Positions 1-8,491 of a stretch of DNA of 64,000 nt are shown here, piece by piece. A program made the position numbers and the translations under genes. The stretch comes from Hydrocarboniclastica marina (GTDB taxonomy: Bacteria; Pseudomonadota; Gammaproteobacteria; Pseudomonadales; Oleiphilaceae): NCBI RefSeq assembly GCF_004851605.1, contig NZ_CP031093.1, forward strand, positions 4,074,061-4,138,060, in the 5' to 3' direction. Position 1 is the stretch's first letter, and each line of letters begins with the position of its first letter. Under the pieces are notes generated by a model. The model was given only the letters and a program-made list of their open reading frames with translations, ran no database searches and had not been told where the DNA came from.

Positions 1-728
1 GGCTTGCGCAGCGATTTCACGACGTAGGAGCCTATCGCGCGAAAGTTGATCACGCCGACACAGGGCAGCTCTGTCCCCTGCTGCCAGGTCGGATTGCTCT
101 GTTCGAAGAAGTTGATTTTGGGATAGCGGGATTTCAGGTCCTCAGAGATAGCGGCAACATCCCCGCGCAGGCGTTGTGCAGTCTCGCCAAAATCCAGTAC
201 CCCGCGCTTCGGGTCGAAGTGACCAGGGAACAACTCGTCGCAATAGCTCCGCACTACCTTGCTCAGCTCGCCGTTGCGATTTTCCGGGTTGGGATAGTAA
301 TCGATAAAATTATTAGCCAACAGTAGATAGGTTTTATATCCTTTTGAGATCAGGAGCCAGAATACCGGAGTAGAGGGAGACTTGAATTTTTGCAGCAGGA
401 CATATCGGAAAAACGCCATGTGGAGCGCGTTGTTGCCCCAATACTTCTTCTCAATGATCGTGTCGCCACTGAAGACGCCGCGGCCTCGGGTATCGCCAAT
501 GTTGAACTTCATGTTGACGACCGTGGAGAAACCGATGACGCGCTTGTCATGGCGTGTACGGACGAGTATCGCGCCGTCCTTTTTGCTCAGGTCGGCAATG
601 AATGTTTCAACGCTGGTGTGCTCGTAGTACTGGCAGAAAACACCATACATCTGTTTGATGTCGCTAATGCTGATCCGATGGATAGGGCAGTAACGGGCGA
701 AGATCTTTTCCTTAGTCTTAGTATCCAT
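1..728 (-). CDS. Partial GNAT-like hypothetical protein (C-terminus beyond window)
   Basis: I translated an open frame of 242 codons running leftwards from an ATG at 728 to the window edge with no stop, so the gene is cut at its 3' end. The segment with key residues S-G-D-T-I-I-E-K-K-Y-W-G-N followed by an amphipathic helix (about residues 87-110) resembles motif A of GNAT acyltransferases. The earlier part contains alternating hydrophobic strands (ILVRTRHDKRVIGFSTVV) as expected for that fold. No signal peptide or membrane helix is visible. The GNAT label rests on pattern only. It is divergent from the LuxR-type regulator and separated from it by about 530 bp. Substrate unknown. Confidence 0.6.
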   Translation of the reverse strand, partial: MDTKTKEKIFARYCPIHRISISDIKQMYGVFCQYYEHTSVETFIADLSKKDGAILVRTRHDKRVIGFSTVVNMKFNIGDTRGRGVFSGDTIIEKKYWGNNALHMAFFRYVLLQKFKSPSTPVFWLLISKGYKTYLLLANNFIDYYPNPENRNGELSKVVRSYCDELFPGHFDPKRGVLDFGETAQRLRGDVAAISEDLKSRYPKINFFEQSNPTWQQGTELPCVGVINFRAIGSYVVKSLRK

Positions 729-1259
729 AGCTTACATCTCTTTTTGTTATGGGCCTCATACCAAGAGTCTTCGACCACTGCGTGCCTGCATTCTGGAAGA
801 GCCCGAGACCAACTTTTACGTTTCTGCCAAGATTACCCCGCTGCATCGCCGGCATTGAATGCCTGCAATCCTTGGCTTGGGTCCCTAGCGAATCGGTAGC
901 GTATCGAGTCAGCTTTGGCCGGACACCCTCCCCTCAGGGGGGTGCGATCACCATCGGGTCCGATGACACAGGACTTTGCCCCCTCTAAAGGATGGCCCCT
1001 CTTTTAATTTCATGGTGTTAGCGCTTAACGGCCGCCGTATTATGTATATAAAGACGACGCGTTTTGCGTCACAATTCGAACTTAATTAATGGGGAGGGGG
1101 CATTGGGACATGTTAGCCTCGGCTAAGATGAACAACTTAACAATTGCTAAATTTCAATAAATCAATAGCGAAAACGTTAAAGTGAACTCATATTCCGGTC
1201 ATGTAAGGCACGATCTCGTGCCGCCGACCGGTAGCCGAAACACCAACTGACTGCCAGCC
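729..1259. other. Divergent intergenic region without a gene
   Basis: About 530 bp between the partial GNAT-like gene and the LuxR-type regulator. It holds a GC-rich hairpin at 924-944 (CACC-CT-CCCC, loop TCA, GGGG-GGTG) and an AT-rich stretch near 1037-1055 (attatgtatataaag) that could serve as a -10 region. I see no convincing coding frame. The short frames here have no ribosome site and lie antisense to the partial gene. Confidence 0.5.
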
Positions 1260-3905
1260 ATGCATGGACACATAATAAGAAACGACCTTCTGGAAGTGCT
1301 CGGCCAGAGCCATCGCTATGCGCTTACGGTAATCATGGCGCCCGCAGGGTCCGGCAAAACCAGTCTGCTTGGACAGTGGCGCGACCACAGCGACGAACGC
1401 TCTTTTGTCATGCTGAGGATCAGCGCACGCGACCGTGATCCCATGTTTTTCCTGAAGCATTTCCTTGAGTCTGTGCGAAAAGCCGTCCACTTGGTGGATG
1501 TTTCAACATTCGACCTCTTTGCCGACCAGTCCCAAGCCAGCCACGTCATCGCGGACACCCTGTTGGCCGCGCTCGAAGGTCTGGAGGGCCGTCTTTGTAT
1601 CGTTCTTGATGACTTCCAGCACATCGACTCGCCGCTGATACACGACATCATGGCCATGGTGCTCGAGCGTTTACCGGACAACCTCAATATCGTCATTTCT
1701 ACACGACGCGCCCCTGATTTTTCTCTCAGTCAGCTCCGCCTGGAGAACCGTTTGCTAACGATCGATGGCAACGATTTGCGGCTCGAACGCCAACAGATCA
1801 ATCAGCTCAGCATCACGCTGGGCGGTGAGCGCATTCCTGAGCAACAGCTGGAGCGCCTTTACCACCTGACCGAGGGCTGGGCGGCGGGGGTCAAGCTGGC
1901 CCTCATAAGTTACGCCCGCTCCGGCGCGGCAGCGCTGGACGCTTTCAGTGGCAACCAGCCCGAGATGGTCGATTACTTTTGCCACGTCGTTCTGAAAGGG
2001 CTATGCGAGCCGACCCGCGCTTTTCTCATCGCTACCGCAATTTTCGAGCGCTTCAACTCTGCGGTGTGCGACCACGTTTTCCAGAGTACCGGTTCAGCCC
2101 GGTTCATCGAGTTGTTCCTGAGCCAGGGCACCTTCGTTACGGAGGTAGAGGGACGGTCCGGCTGGTGTCGTTACCACGGCCTTCTCAGAGACTTCCTCTG
2201 CAATAGAATCGCCGTGGAAATGGCGCCCGAGGCGACTGCAAAGCTCCATGCCCGGGCCGCGGGTTATTTTCTTCAGGTGGGTGACCTCGACATGGCTCTT
2301 AGCCATGCCAAGCAGAGCGGCGACGACGACTATTGCATGGCGGTGCTGGAACACGCCTGTGAGGATTGGGCCAAGTGGGGGAAGTTCGACAGCATTCTGA
2401 GCGCGCTGGGCCACCTGAAAGAAGACGAGCTTCTGGCACGTATAACACTGGCCGTGCCGCTCCTGCATGCGTTGATCTTCTCGCGCCGCTTCAACGAAGC
2501 CCGTTACTACCTGGAGACGGTCAAGGCGAGTACCCATGTTTCGCCAATGTGGAAACACAGCAGCCTGGGGGTACTCGAGCTGTGCCTGCAGTTGTTCGAG
2601 AAAGAGACCGAGTTTTTCTCCGACCTCGACGCCACCCCGTTGATGGCCTCGAGTTGTCACAAGGATATCCGCGCTTTTTCATCGGTTATTCTGGCTTACT
2701 ATCTACTTCAGCAAGGCGATCTTGCATCTGCCTTGCGGATCGCCCGCCAGGCCAAGGTGACTCTCGCCCAGACGGGCTATATCTATCTCGAAAGTTATGC
2801 CGACCTCATCATGGCGCTGTGCGACCGCTCCATGGGCCGGACGCGCGAGGCCGTCGCCACGCTCGACGCGTCATACCTGCGCCTTGGTAGCCAAGCGTCG
2901 TCTCCTGCCTGGGTCAATATCGCCACCGGCATGGTTGTGGTGCACTACGAACAAAACCAACTCGACAAGGCAAAAAAGCTTTGCCAGGAGCTGCTGCCCC
3001 ATGTCGACCACGCCTGCGCGACTGAAATCGTTGCAACCGTCTATATCAGCCTGGCCCGGTTACTCCACCTGGAGGGGAACCATAGACAGTCGAGCCGGCT
3101 GTTGGATCAGCTGAGCCGTATTCTTTTGTTAGGCCGCTACGATCGCTTCCAGAGCCAGGTCGCCCTAGAGTGCATGCGCCAGGCGGTGGCACCTGGCCTC
3201 GAGTCCGTTGATCTTGCGGCGGTGGACCGCGTCGCCAGGGCTCATGGCCTGCCTGAGATGGTTGAGCAGGACCTTTGGCGAAATCCATCCCATTACCGGG
3301 AGTCTACTGAGCGCTATGGACTCACCGCGGCTTACTGGCTGATGGCGCGCGGAGATTTTGCAAAAGCGGACCAGATTCTGGCTCAGATCCAGGCTGTTCT
3401 CGACAATCACGGTGTCCATGCGCGGTCTATGGTAGCAGCCTGCAACAGGGCGCAACTTCGCTTCCTCCGCGGCGACCATATTGAAGCTGTGGCCATGCTG
3501 CAGGATTCAATAAAAGCGAACGGTCTCAGGTGTTTTTCCCGGTCCCTGTTTGACGAAACACCCGGGCTCGAGAACCTGGTTCAGTTTGCGGCCGCCAATA
3601 ACGCGCTCAATACCCCCGCGCTCCACAGAAAATTCGCCGACCTCCTGGCGCCTGAGCTTTATCCCATCCCCGCCAGCCCCAAACAGCCTTATAGCGTTCG
3701 CGAGATCACGCCAAAAGATGTGCTTACACTCAAGGAACGCGAGATTCTTCACCTCCTGCAACAGGGCCTTACCAATTCTGCGATAAGCGAAGCCACCGGT
3801 GCTGCGCTCTCGACGACCAAGTGGCACCTGAAGAATATTTACCAGAAGCCGGGAGTTTCCAACCGTACAGCTGCGATTGTACATGCCCGCTCCCATCGGC
3901 TCTGA
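1260..3905 (+). CDS. MalT/LAL-type LuxR-family transcriptional regulator
   Basis: An 881-residue ATP-dependent regulator of the MalT/LAL class: an N-terminal STAND/NACHT-like ATPase, helical TPR-like sensor repeats, and a C-terminal LuxR helix-turn-helix. Walker A is APAGSGKTS near residues 27-35 and Walker B is CIVLDDFQHI near 118-128. The C-terminal 60 residues carry the LuxR HTH (LTLKEREILHLLQQGLTNSAI ... NRTAAIVHA). The usual K-L-G-V before the recognition-helix end reads K-P-G-V, an unusual proline. The ATG at 1260 is preceded by an in-frame stop four codons upstream and has no clear Shine-Dalgarno. Family members bind an inducer in the helical region and activate nearby operons. The inducer here is unknown. 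The sirtuin gene follows after about 100 bp and may be co-transcribed. Confidence 0.85.
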   Translation: MHGHIIRNDLLEVLGQSHRYALTVIMAPAGSGKTSLLGQWRDHSDERSFVMLRISARDRDPMFFLKHFLESVRKAVHLVDVSTFDLFADQSQASHVIADTLLAALEGLEGRLCIVLDDFQHIDSPLIHDIMAMVLERLPDNLNIVISTRRAPDFSLSQLRLENRLLTIDGNDLRLERQQINQLSITLGGERIPEQQLERLYHLTEGWAAGVKLALISYARSGAAALDAFSGNQPEMVDYFCHVVLKGLCEPTRAFLIATAIFERFNSAVCDHVFQSTGSARFIELFLSQGTFVTEVEGRSGWCRYHGLLRDFLCNRIAVEMAPEATAKLHARAAGYFLQVGDLDMALSHAKQSGDDDYCMAVLEHACEDWAKWGKFDSILSALGHLKEDELLARITLAVPLLHALIFSRRFNEARYYLETVKASTHVSPMWKHSSLGVLELCLQLFEKETEFFSDLDATPLMASSCHKDIRAFSSVILAYYLLQQGDLASALRIARQAKVTLAQTGYIYLESYADLIMALCDRSMGRTREAVATLDASYLRLGSQASSPAWVNIATGMVVVHYEQNQLDKAKKLCQELLPHVDHACATEIVATVYISLARLLHLEGNHRQSSRLLDQLSRILLLGRYDRFQSQVALECMRQAVAPGLESVDLAAVDRVARAHGLPEMVEQDLWRNPSHYRESTERYGLTAAYWLMARGDFAKADQILAQIQAVLDNHGVHARSMVAACNRAQLRFLRGDHIEAVAMLQDSIKANGLRCFSRSLFDETPGLENLVQFAAANNALNTPALHRKFADLLAPELYPIPASPKQPYSVREITPKDVLTLKEREILHLLQQGLTNSAISEATGAALSTTKWHLKNIYQKPGVSNRTAAIVHARSHRL

Positions 3906-4002
3906 ACACGGGCGTGTAATGCGTCTGGCCGTTCCGTAAGAGCTTGTGCAATCACCCGTCTTGGCTCCATCCTGTCTCGGCGGAGGGATGAACGGAGGTT
4001 TT

Positions 4003-4689
4003 ATGAGCGAACACATCGTTGTCCTCTCAGGTGCGGGTATCAGCGCGGAAAGTGGGCTCTCTACGTTTCGCGATAATGGCGGCCTATGGGAGAAACACAG
4101 CGTTTACGACGTTGCCACGCCCGAAGCTTTTGCGAGAGACCCCGGGCTGGTCTTGCACTTTTATAACGAACGGCGACGACAGCTTGGCGCAGTGGGCCCC
4201 AACCCTGGCCATCTGGCATTGGCTGAGTTGGAAGGCGAATATCGGGTGAGTATCGTTACCCAGAACGTCGACGACCTGCATGAGCGCGCAGGCTCAAGCC
4301 GCGTGCTTCATCTGCACGGCAACTTGACGATGGCAAGATCTTCGGCCGACGAAACGCTTCTGTACGACATTGGGTATGCCCCGATAAACCTGGGTGACTT
4401 CTGCGTCAAGGGCAGCCAACTGCGTCCCCACGTGGTCTGGTTCGGCGAGTCTGTTCCAATGATGGAGGCGGCGGCCGAAGTCGCGAGCGCCGACTATCTG
4501 CTGGTGGTTGGCACTTCTTTGCAGGTCTGCCCAGCCGCCGGGTTGGTACATCTGGTTCGGCCTGGCGTACCTATAACCGTGATTGACCCGGGCGAGCCGA
4601 CCGGGCTGAAAGGCGCCGAAGTGATACGAGAACCCGCCAGTGCCGGCGTACCAGCCTGGGTGAAAATGCTCCGCGAGAAACACGGGTGA
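4003..4689 (+). CDS. Sir2-family NAD-dependent protein deacylase, zinc-free type
   Basis: A 228-residue sirtuin. It shows the NAD-binding GAGISAESG (residues 10-18), the TQNVDDLHERAG motif, the catalytic histidine H105 in LHGN, and GTSLQV near the C-terminus. Sirtuins remove acyl groups from lysines using NAD. The four zinc-binding cysteines of classical members are missing; only two isolated cysteines are present (GDFC and QVC). In their place is the GSQLRPHVVWFGE context seen in a known zinc-free bacterial subgroup. An ATG 57 bp upstream is open in frame, but GGAGG seven bases before the ATG at 4003 decides the start. Desuccinylase, deacetylase or another specificity cannot be told from sequence. 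Confidence 0.85.
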   Translation: MSEHIVVLSGAGISAESGLSTFRDNGGLWEKHSVYDVATPEAFARDPGLVLHFYNERRRQLGAVGPNPGHLALAELEGEYRVSIVTQNVDDLHERAGSSRVLHLHGNLTMARSSADETLLYDIGYAPINLGDFCVKGSQLRPHVVWFGESVPMMEAAAEVASADYLLVVGTSLQVCPAAGLVHLVRPGVPITVIDPGEPTGLKGAEVIREPASAGVPAWVKMLREKHG

Positions 4690-4754
4690 TGCGGTCGAGC
4701 TCAAGCCCTTATTCAGGCAAAAATCGCCCAGGTAAAGATTGCGACGTTGCCAGG

Positions 4755-4967
4755 CTAGAGACCCTGCTTGGCGTCCATCGACAGCAGAAGAGCACTTGAC
4801 GCTCCGGCTTCACTCACGCGCGACCTCAGCTGATCGAGATCGCCAGTTCGCTCGCCGACAGCCACGACAGTCATAGAGATAAGACCCGCCAGCATGAGTG
4901 CGCAGCCCCGGAGAGCCACCTTACGGGTCACTTCACCTTCGGGTATGTCATGTTCAGTCTGATTCAT
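4755..4967 (-). CDS. Small single-pass membrane protein, hypothetical
   Basis: A 70-residue protein beginning MNQTEHDIPEGEV. One hydrophobic helix lies at about residues 17-37 (CALMLAGLISMTVVAVG), followed by a short polar tail. The start at 4967 is chosen because GGAGG lies nine bases upstream; a longer frame starting at 4994 lacks this. The gene lies downstream of ompW on the same strand, beyond the ompW terminator. No family is recognised. It could be a small inner-membrane protein or a spurious frame, but the ribosome site and membrane helix favour a real gene. Confidence 0.5.
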   Translation of the reverse strand: MNQTEHDIPEGEVTRKVALRGCALMLAGLISMTVVAVGERTGDLDQLRSRVSEAGASSALLLSMDAKQGL

Positions 4968-5034
4968 TTTCGGATCCTCCAAGTCTGAGGCCATTGTCGC
5001 GCCCCATAGCTGGAGTTTCCTTGAGAAAACTCAA

Positions 5035-5074
5035 AAGCCGCCGCCCGTCAACACTGTAGTCCGGGCTGCGGCTT
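5035..5074 (-). terminator. Intrinsic terminator of ompW
   Basis: Inverted repeat AAGCCGcCGCCCG / CGGGCtGCGGCTT, arms 5035-5047 and 5062-5074 with a 14-nt loop. Read on the minus strand it follows the ompW stop codon by about 15 bp and is followed by a GAGTTTT tract. Confidence 0.65.
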
Positions 5075-5089
5075 GATAAGACTAATTGA

Positions 5090-5731
5090 TCAGAAAGCCA
5101 GGCTGACACCTACCATGTAGACCCAGGGATCGATTTCCACATCAATTTCTGCAGCCTTGGCACCGTTCACCCGGACTTCGGCTTCGGTATCGATATCGAT
5201 ATTCCAAACGGTTGCAGTCAGGGCCAGGCGGTCAGTCAGGGGGACGTCTACCCCGGCTTCGAAAGCGAGGCCAAGGGAGTCATCCAGGGAGAGTTTGGTG
5301 TTTCCACCCAATGCAGCATCCAGCTCGGAATCCGTGTCTTCCTGAAAAAATGTGGTGTAATTAAGGCCCGCACCCACGAACGGCTGGAAATGCGGTGACA
5401 GTTTCGGGTAGTAGGTCACAAGAAATGTCGGCGGGAGATGTTTGGTCGAGCCCACGTCGACACCTTCCAGTCCACCAGTGCCGTCGATGTCATGTTCGAA
5501 CGGCAGGGCGCCCAGCAGCTCCAGCCCAACGCTTTCGTGAACCATGTAGGTTCCGCTAAGGCCCAGGCTGTAGCCGTCGTCAACTTCCACCAGGTCGGGG
5601 TCGGAACTCGAATCCGGCGCCACCATCGCCGGGCCGAAACGAACGATCAGGTCGCCTTTTTCGTACGCGGAGGCAGATAGTGAAAGGCCTGCGATGGTGG
5701 CGGCAAGGGCAAGTTTGGTCAGGGTTTTCAT
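5090..5731 (-). CDS. ompW: OmpW-family outer membrane beta-barrel protein
   Basis: A 213-residue porin-like protein with a signal peptide cleaved after A-S-A at residue 22. The mature part alternates polar and hydrophobic residues as an eight-stranded barrel does, contains the OmpW signatures LPPTFLVTYYP and PFVGAGLNYTTFF, and ends in a C-terminal phenylalanine (SLAF), the outer-membrane assembly signal. OmpW forms a small hydrophobic channel in the outer membrane. GAGGAAG precedes the ATG. Two FNR/Anr-type boxes lie 57-102 bp upstream, matching the anaerobic control known for ompW in enterobacteria. It is monocistronic with its own terminator. Confidence 0.92.
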   Translation of the reverse strand: MKTLTKLALAATIAGLSLSASAYEKGDLIVRFGPAMVAPDSSSDPDLVEVDDGYSLGLSGTYMVHESVGLELLGALPFEHDIDGTGGLEGVDVGSTKHLPPTFLVTYYPKLSPHFQPFVGAGLNYTTFFQEDTDSELDAALGGNTKLSLDDSLGLAFEAGVDVPLTDRLALTATVWNIDIDTEAEVRVNGAKAAEIDVEIDPWVYMVGVSLAF

Positions 5732-5787
5732 AGCTTCCTCACTGTTGGGTGTTGTCGCTATGATGCCGCCGCCGGTAACGGAGGGTA

Positions 5788-5801
5788 TTGATCTCGGTCA
5801 A
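5788..5801 (-). promoter_or_regulatory. FNR/Anr box 1 upstream of ompW
   Basis: TTGAT-CTCG-GTCAA differs from the FNR/Anr consensus TTGAT-N4-ATCAA at one base. Its centre is about 63 bp from the ompW start codon. If it acts as a class II site at -41.5, the -10 element would be CATCAT at 5760-5765 and transcription would start near 5753. This placement is inference. Confidence 0.65.
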
Positions 5802-5819
5802 ATTAGCGCGAGGGCCGGC

Positions 5820-5833
5820 TTGATCCAGATCAG
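5820..5833 (-). promoter_or_regulatory. FNR/Anr box 2 upstream of ompW
   Basis: TTGAT-CCAG-ATCAG also differs from consensus at one base. Its centre is 32 bp (three helical turns) upstream of box 1, on the same DNA face. Paired sites of this kind can give stronger activation or graded response. Confidence 0.55.
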
Positions 5834-5892
5834 CGCGTCAAAAAAAGCTTCAGCCCGGTTCATGGGAACAATTCGCCGGATTGACGAGCAGG

Positions 5893-6780
5893 TTAGCTAC
5901 CCGGGGCTGTCTGTTTTCGCGCCCATACGGCATGTTGAGAAAAACGCGCATTGACCCAGAGCGAGCAGCCGATCACGGATCCGCCCAGGACAAGGCGCAA
6001 CAAGTCTGCGTCGCGGTTCCAGATCACCAGATTAACCAGCAGGCCGGCCGGGACCAGGGCGTTATTCATGACCGCAAGCGTACCCGCATCAACCAGGCAT
6101 GCGCCCCGGTTCCACAAAAACAGCCCCAAGCCGGAAGCCGCAAGCCCGAGCCAAACCAGGACGCCCCATTGTAACGCTGAAGATGGGAGCCGCTCCGGGT
6201 CGCCAAACAGTAAAAATGAAGGCAGCGCGAACACTAGCGCTCCCGCATAGAAGTAGCCGAAAAAACGATGCAGCGGCACCTCGGTAGGGTATCGCTGTAC
6301 AAGATGTTTATAGCCGATCTGCCCGGCTGCGAAGGTGACATTGGCTACCTGCAGCAGTAGAAAACCGGTGAAGTAATCGCTGCTGAGTCCGTCATACCGG
6401 ATAATACCCGCACCGACCGTCGCCAGCGCCGCCGCTACAAGCGCCACGGGTGAAAAGCGCCCTTTGATCAGATCGTCCATAAGGGTGATGTAGAGCGGCG
6501 TGAATATCGTGAAGAGCAGGACTTCCGGCACGCTCAGGTAAGCAAATGAGCGATAAAGACAGAGGTAAGTAACACCAAATTGTAGCGCTCCCACCACCGT
6601 GACTCCCAGCTTCAGTTCAAGCTGGACCCCGCGCCAACGGGTCATTGGCAAGAAAGCCAGGCCAGCCAGGACCACGCGGCTAAGTACGGCAAAATCACTG
6701 TCGACCTGCCCGGCCAGAAACTCGCCGATGAGGCTGAAGGACACAGCCCAGAGGACCGTGACGAGAACCAGGTAGATCAT
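5893..6780 (-). CDS. EamA/DMT-superfamily membrane transporter
   Basis: A 295-residue inner-membrane protein with about ten hydrophobic helices in two halves, the arrangement of drug/metabolite transporters of the EamA family. It begins MIYLVLVTVLWAVSFSLIGEFL, the typical first helix with the W-x-x-x-F pattern. The ATG at 6780 with GGAG upstream is preferred to a frame opening 75 bp further out, whose extra residues are basic and cysteine-rich and unlike the family. Members export amino acids, sugars or metabolites; the substrate here cannot be predicted. No operon partner is evident. Confidence 0.85.
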   Translation of the reverse strand: MIYLVLVTVLWAVSFSLIGEFLAGQVDSDFAVLSRVVLAGLAFLPMTRWRGVQLELKLGVTVVGALQFGVTYLCLYRSFAYLSVPEVLLFTIFTPLYITLMDDLIKGRFSPVALVAAALATVGAGIIRYDGLSSDYFTGFLLLQVANVTFAAGQIGYKHLVQRYPTEVPLHRFFGYFYAGALVFALPSFLLFGDPERLPSSALQWGVLVWLGLAASGLGLFLWNRGACLVDAGTLAVMNNALVPAGLLVNLVIWNRDADLLRLVLGGSVIGCSLWVNARFSQHAVWARKQTAPGS

Positions 6781-7287
6781 GCTCAACTCCAGACAAAATT
6801 TGCGGCAGAGTATACGGTGCATTCCGGTGCCCGGCAGCAGGATATCCGTCGCCAAGGAAGATCAATGAGTTCGGAGATTGGCCGAAGGGCCATTACGCGC
6901 ACCGGTCTGGCAGCCCGGCTGATCAGTCTCACTGCTACCGCGGCAGCAGCGGACAACGTATAGTCGAGTAAACCCGACGTGGTGGACATGGGATGCCACA
7001 GCCTCTGGTCGCCTTTGTTCGTGTTTTACTGCTGTCACGGCAATATTGGGGCGAAAGAAAAAGGCTGGGTGAAGGCCACGCCCCTGGGTGGCAAAACGGC
7101 GTGTTCTGCGCCACACGACAGGGAAAAGTGCTGACGGCACACGGACAAGGCAGTTTATCCAGGCCAGTCGGATCCTGGTCCACTTACCGCTGAGCGGCAA
7201 AAGCTTCGCGTTTGACCAGGACGAAAGGTGCCAGGCCGGCTGCTGGGGGCCAAGCTCAAACAGGTCTAAAAGGGAGAATCAGAGACT
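6781..7287. other. Intergenic region without a supported gene
   Basis: About 500 bp between the DMT transporter and the ABM protein. Several short frames on both strands are open but lack ribosome sites, are unlike any known family and overlap each other. I see no clear terminator, tRNA or riboswitch fold here. Confidence 0.45.
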
Positions 7288-7590
7288 ATGTACATCGCCA
7301 TGAATCGCTTCAGGATCGCCCCGGGCAAGGAACAGGAATTTATCGGGATCTGGCGCCAGAGAGAAACCTACCTGGACGAAGTCCCGGGCTTCAAAAGCTT
7401 CAACCTGCTGCAGGGCCCGAGCCACGAAGACCACACGCTCTTCGCTTCCCACAGTGTCTGGGCCTCGGAAGAAGCTTTCATCGACTGGACCAAATCAGAG
7501 GCATTCCGCAAAGCTCACGCCAACGCGAAACCCGCCCGGGATATCTACCTCGGTCCGCCGGCCTTCGAGGGCTTCAGTTCCGTTCTCTAG
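7288..7590 (+). CDS. ABM-domain protein, candidate heme-degrading monooxygenase
   Basis: A 100-residue antibiotic-biosynthesis-monooxygenase fold protein. It has the IsdG-type catalytic set at matching positions: N6, W67 and H77 (staphylococcal IsdG uses N7, W67, H77), within MYIAMNRF and the FIDWTKSEAFRKAH helix. IsdG-like enzymes open the heme ring to release iron in the cytoplasm. GGGAGA lies 11 bases before the ATG. No heme-uptake genes are adjacent, so an iron role is inferred only from the triad. It could instead be an HmoA/HmoB-like stress protein. Confidence 0.8.
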   Translation: MYIAMNRFRIAPGKEQEFIGIWRQRETYLDEVPGFKSFNLLQGPSHEDHTLFASHSVWASEEAFIDWTKSEAFRKAHANAKPARDIYLGPPAFEGFSSVL

Positions 7591-7780
7591 AGCGCGTGCA
7601 ACATAAACTGGAAATAGCGCCTCTGGCCTCTGTTTGTGCCCTTTGGGGACCCATAGCACAGGCGCTGCAGGACCAATAACGACAGTTCCGCCCCAGGCCC
7701 GGGCTTGATACAGTAAAGAATATGATTGCAGATGATGACGAATATCAGTCTGAACAAACCCAGCGGGAATGATTCACCCT

Positions 7781-8446
7781 ATGTATAAAACGTTGCTAAC
7801 ACTCGTGCTCATCTTTACCACGGCTACCGCGTACGCCGACCTGGCAGGCCGGTACCGGTTGCCGGGCAACAATACGCTGGAGGTGTACTACAAGGACGAC
7901 AAGACACTTCGGGCTGACATTGCGCCCCATGGCTACCTGCTTCTCAATGGCGACCAGATGTTCATGGTTATGGAAAAAGCCGGCATGAGAATGGCCATGG
8001 ACCTTGAGCAGATGGGCTCGATGGTCTCAACCCTGCGTAACCAGGCACTGGCGCCGGATCAGAAAGCGGCTGACCTTGTCCCTGAGATCCAGGATACCGG
8101 ACGGCAGGAGACCGTAGCGGGCTACGAGGGCCAGGTTCACCAGGTCAAGGTCGGCAACAATCGGTCGGAAGTGGTTCTGACAAAAGACCCGCAAGTGACC
8201 AAAATCACCAAAGGCTTCATCACCGCCGCGGTGAGATTGGGGCAAGTATTGAGTGCCGAAGACCGCGAGGCCGCCGCCGCGGCTATCGAACAGCTGGAGC
8301 AAAGCGGCTATGGCGGCCTGCTCAAACAGGCAGGCGGTGTGCAGTTGGAAGCTATCAGGACGCAGGACAGGCCCGACAGTTTCTACCGGCTTCCACCGAA
8401 CACGCCGCTGGTTCAGCTGCCCATGTTCAAGCAGCCAGCCCAGTAG
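7781..8446 (+). CDS. Secreted hypothetical protein
   Basis: A 221-residue protein with a signal peptide (MYKTLLTLVLIFTTATAYA, cleavage before D-L-A-G). The mature part begins with short beta-strand-like segments (GRYRLPGNNTLEVYYKDD, HGYLLLNGDQMFMVME), resembling periplasmic proteins of the DUF4412 type, but I do not recognise a family with certainty. The ATG at 7781 is chosen because the GGGAA at 7764-7768 is too close to the alternative ATG at 7769. The C-terminus is proline-rich (LPPNTPLVQLPMFKQPAQ). Likely periplasmic. Function unknown. Confidence 0.65.
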   Translation: MYKTLLTLVLIFTTATAYADLAGRYRLPGNNTLEVYYKDDKTLRADIAPHGYLLLNGDQMFMVMEKAGMRMAMDLEQMGSMVSTLRNQALAPDQKAADLVPEIQDTGRQETVAGYEGQVHQVKVGNNRSEVVLTKDPQVTKITKGFITAAVRLGQVLSAEDREAAAAAIEQLEQSGYGGLLKQAGGVQLEAIRTQDRPDSFYRLPPNTPLVQLPMFKQPAQ

Positions 8447-8491
8447 GCCTTTCTGCGTGACAATGCGCTTTTACATGCCTGAGAGATGCCT

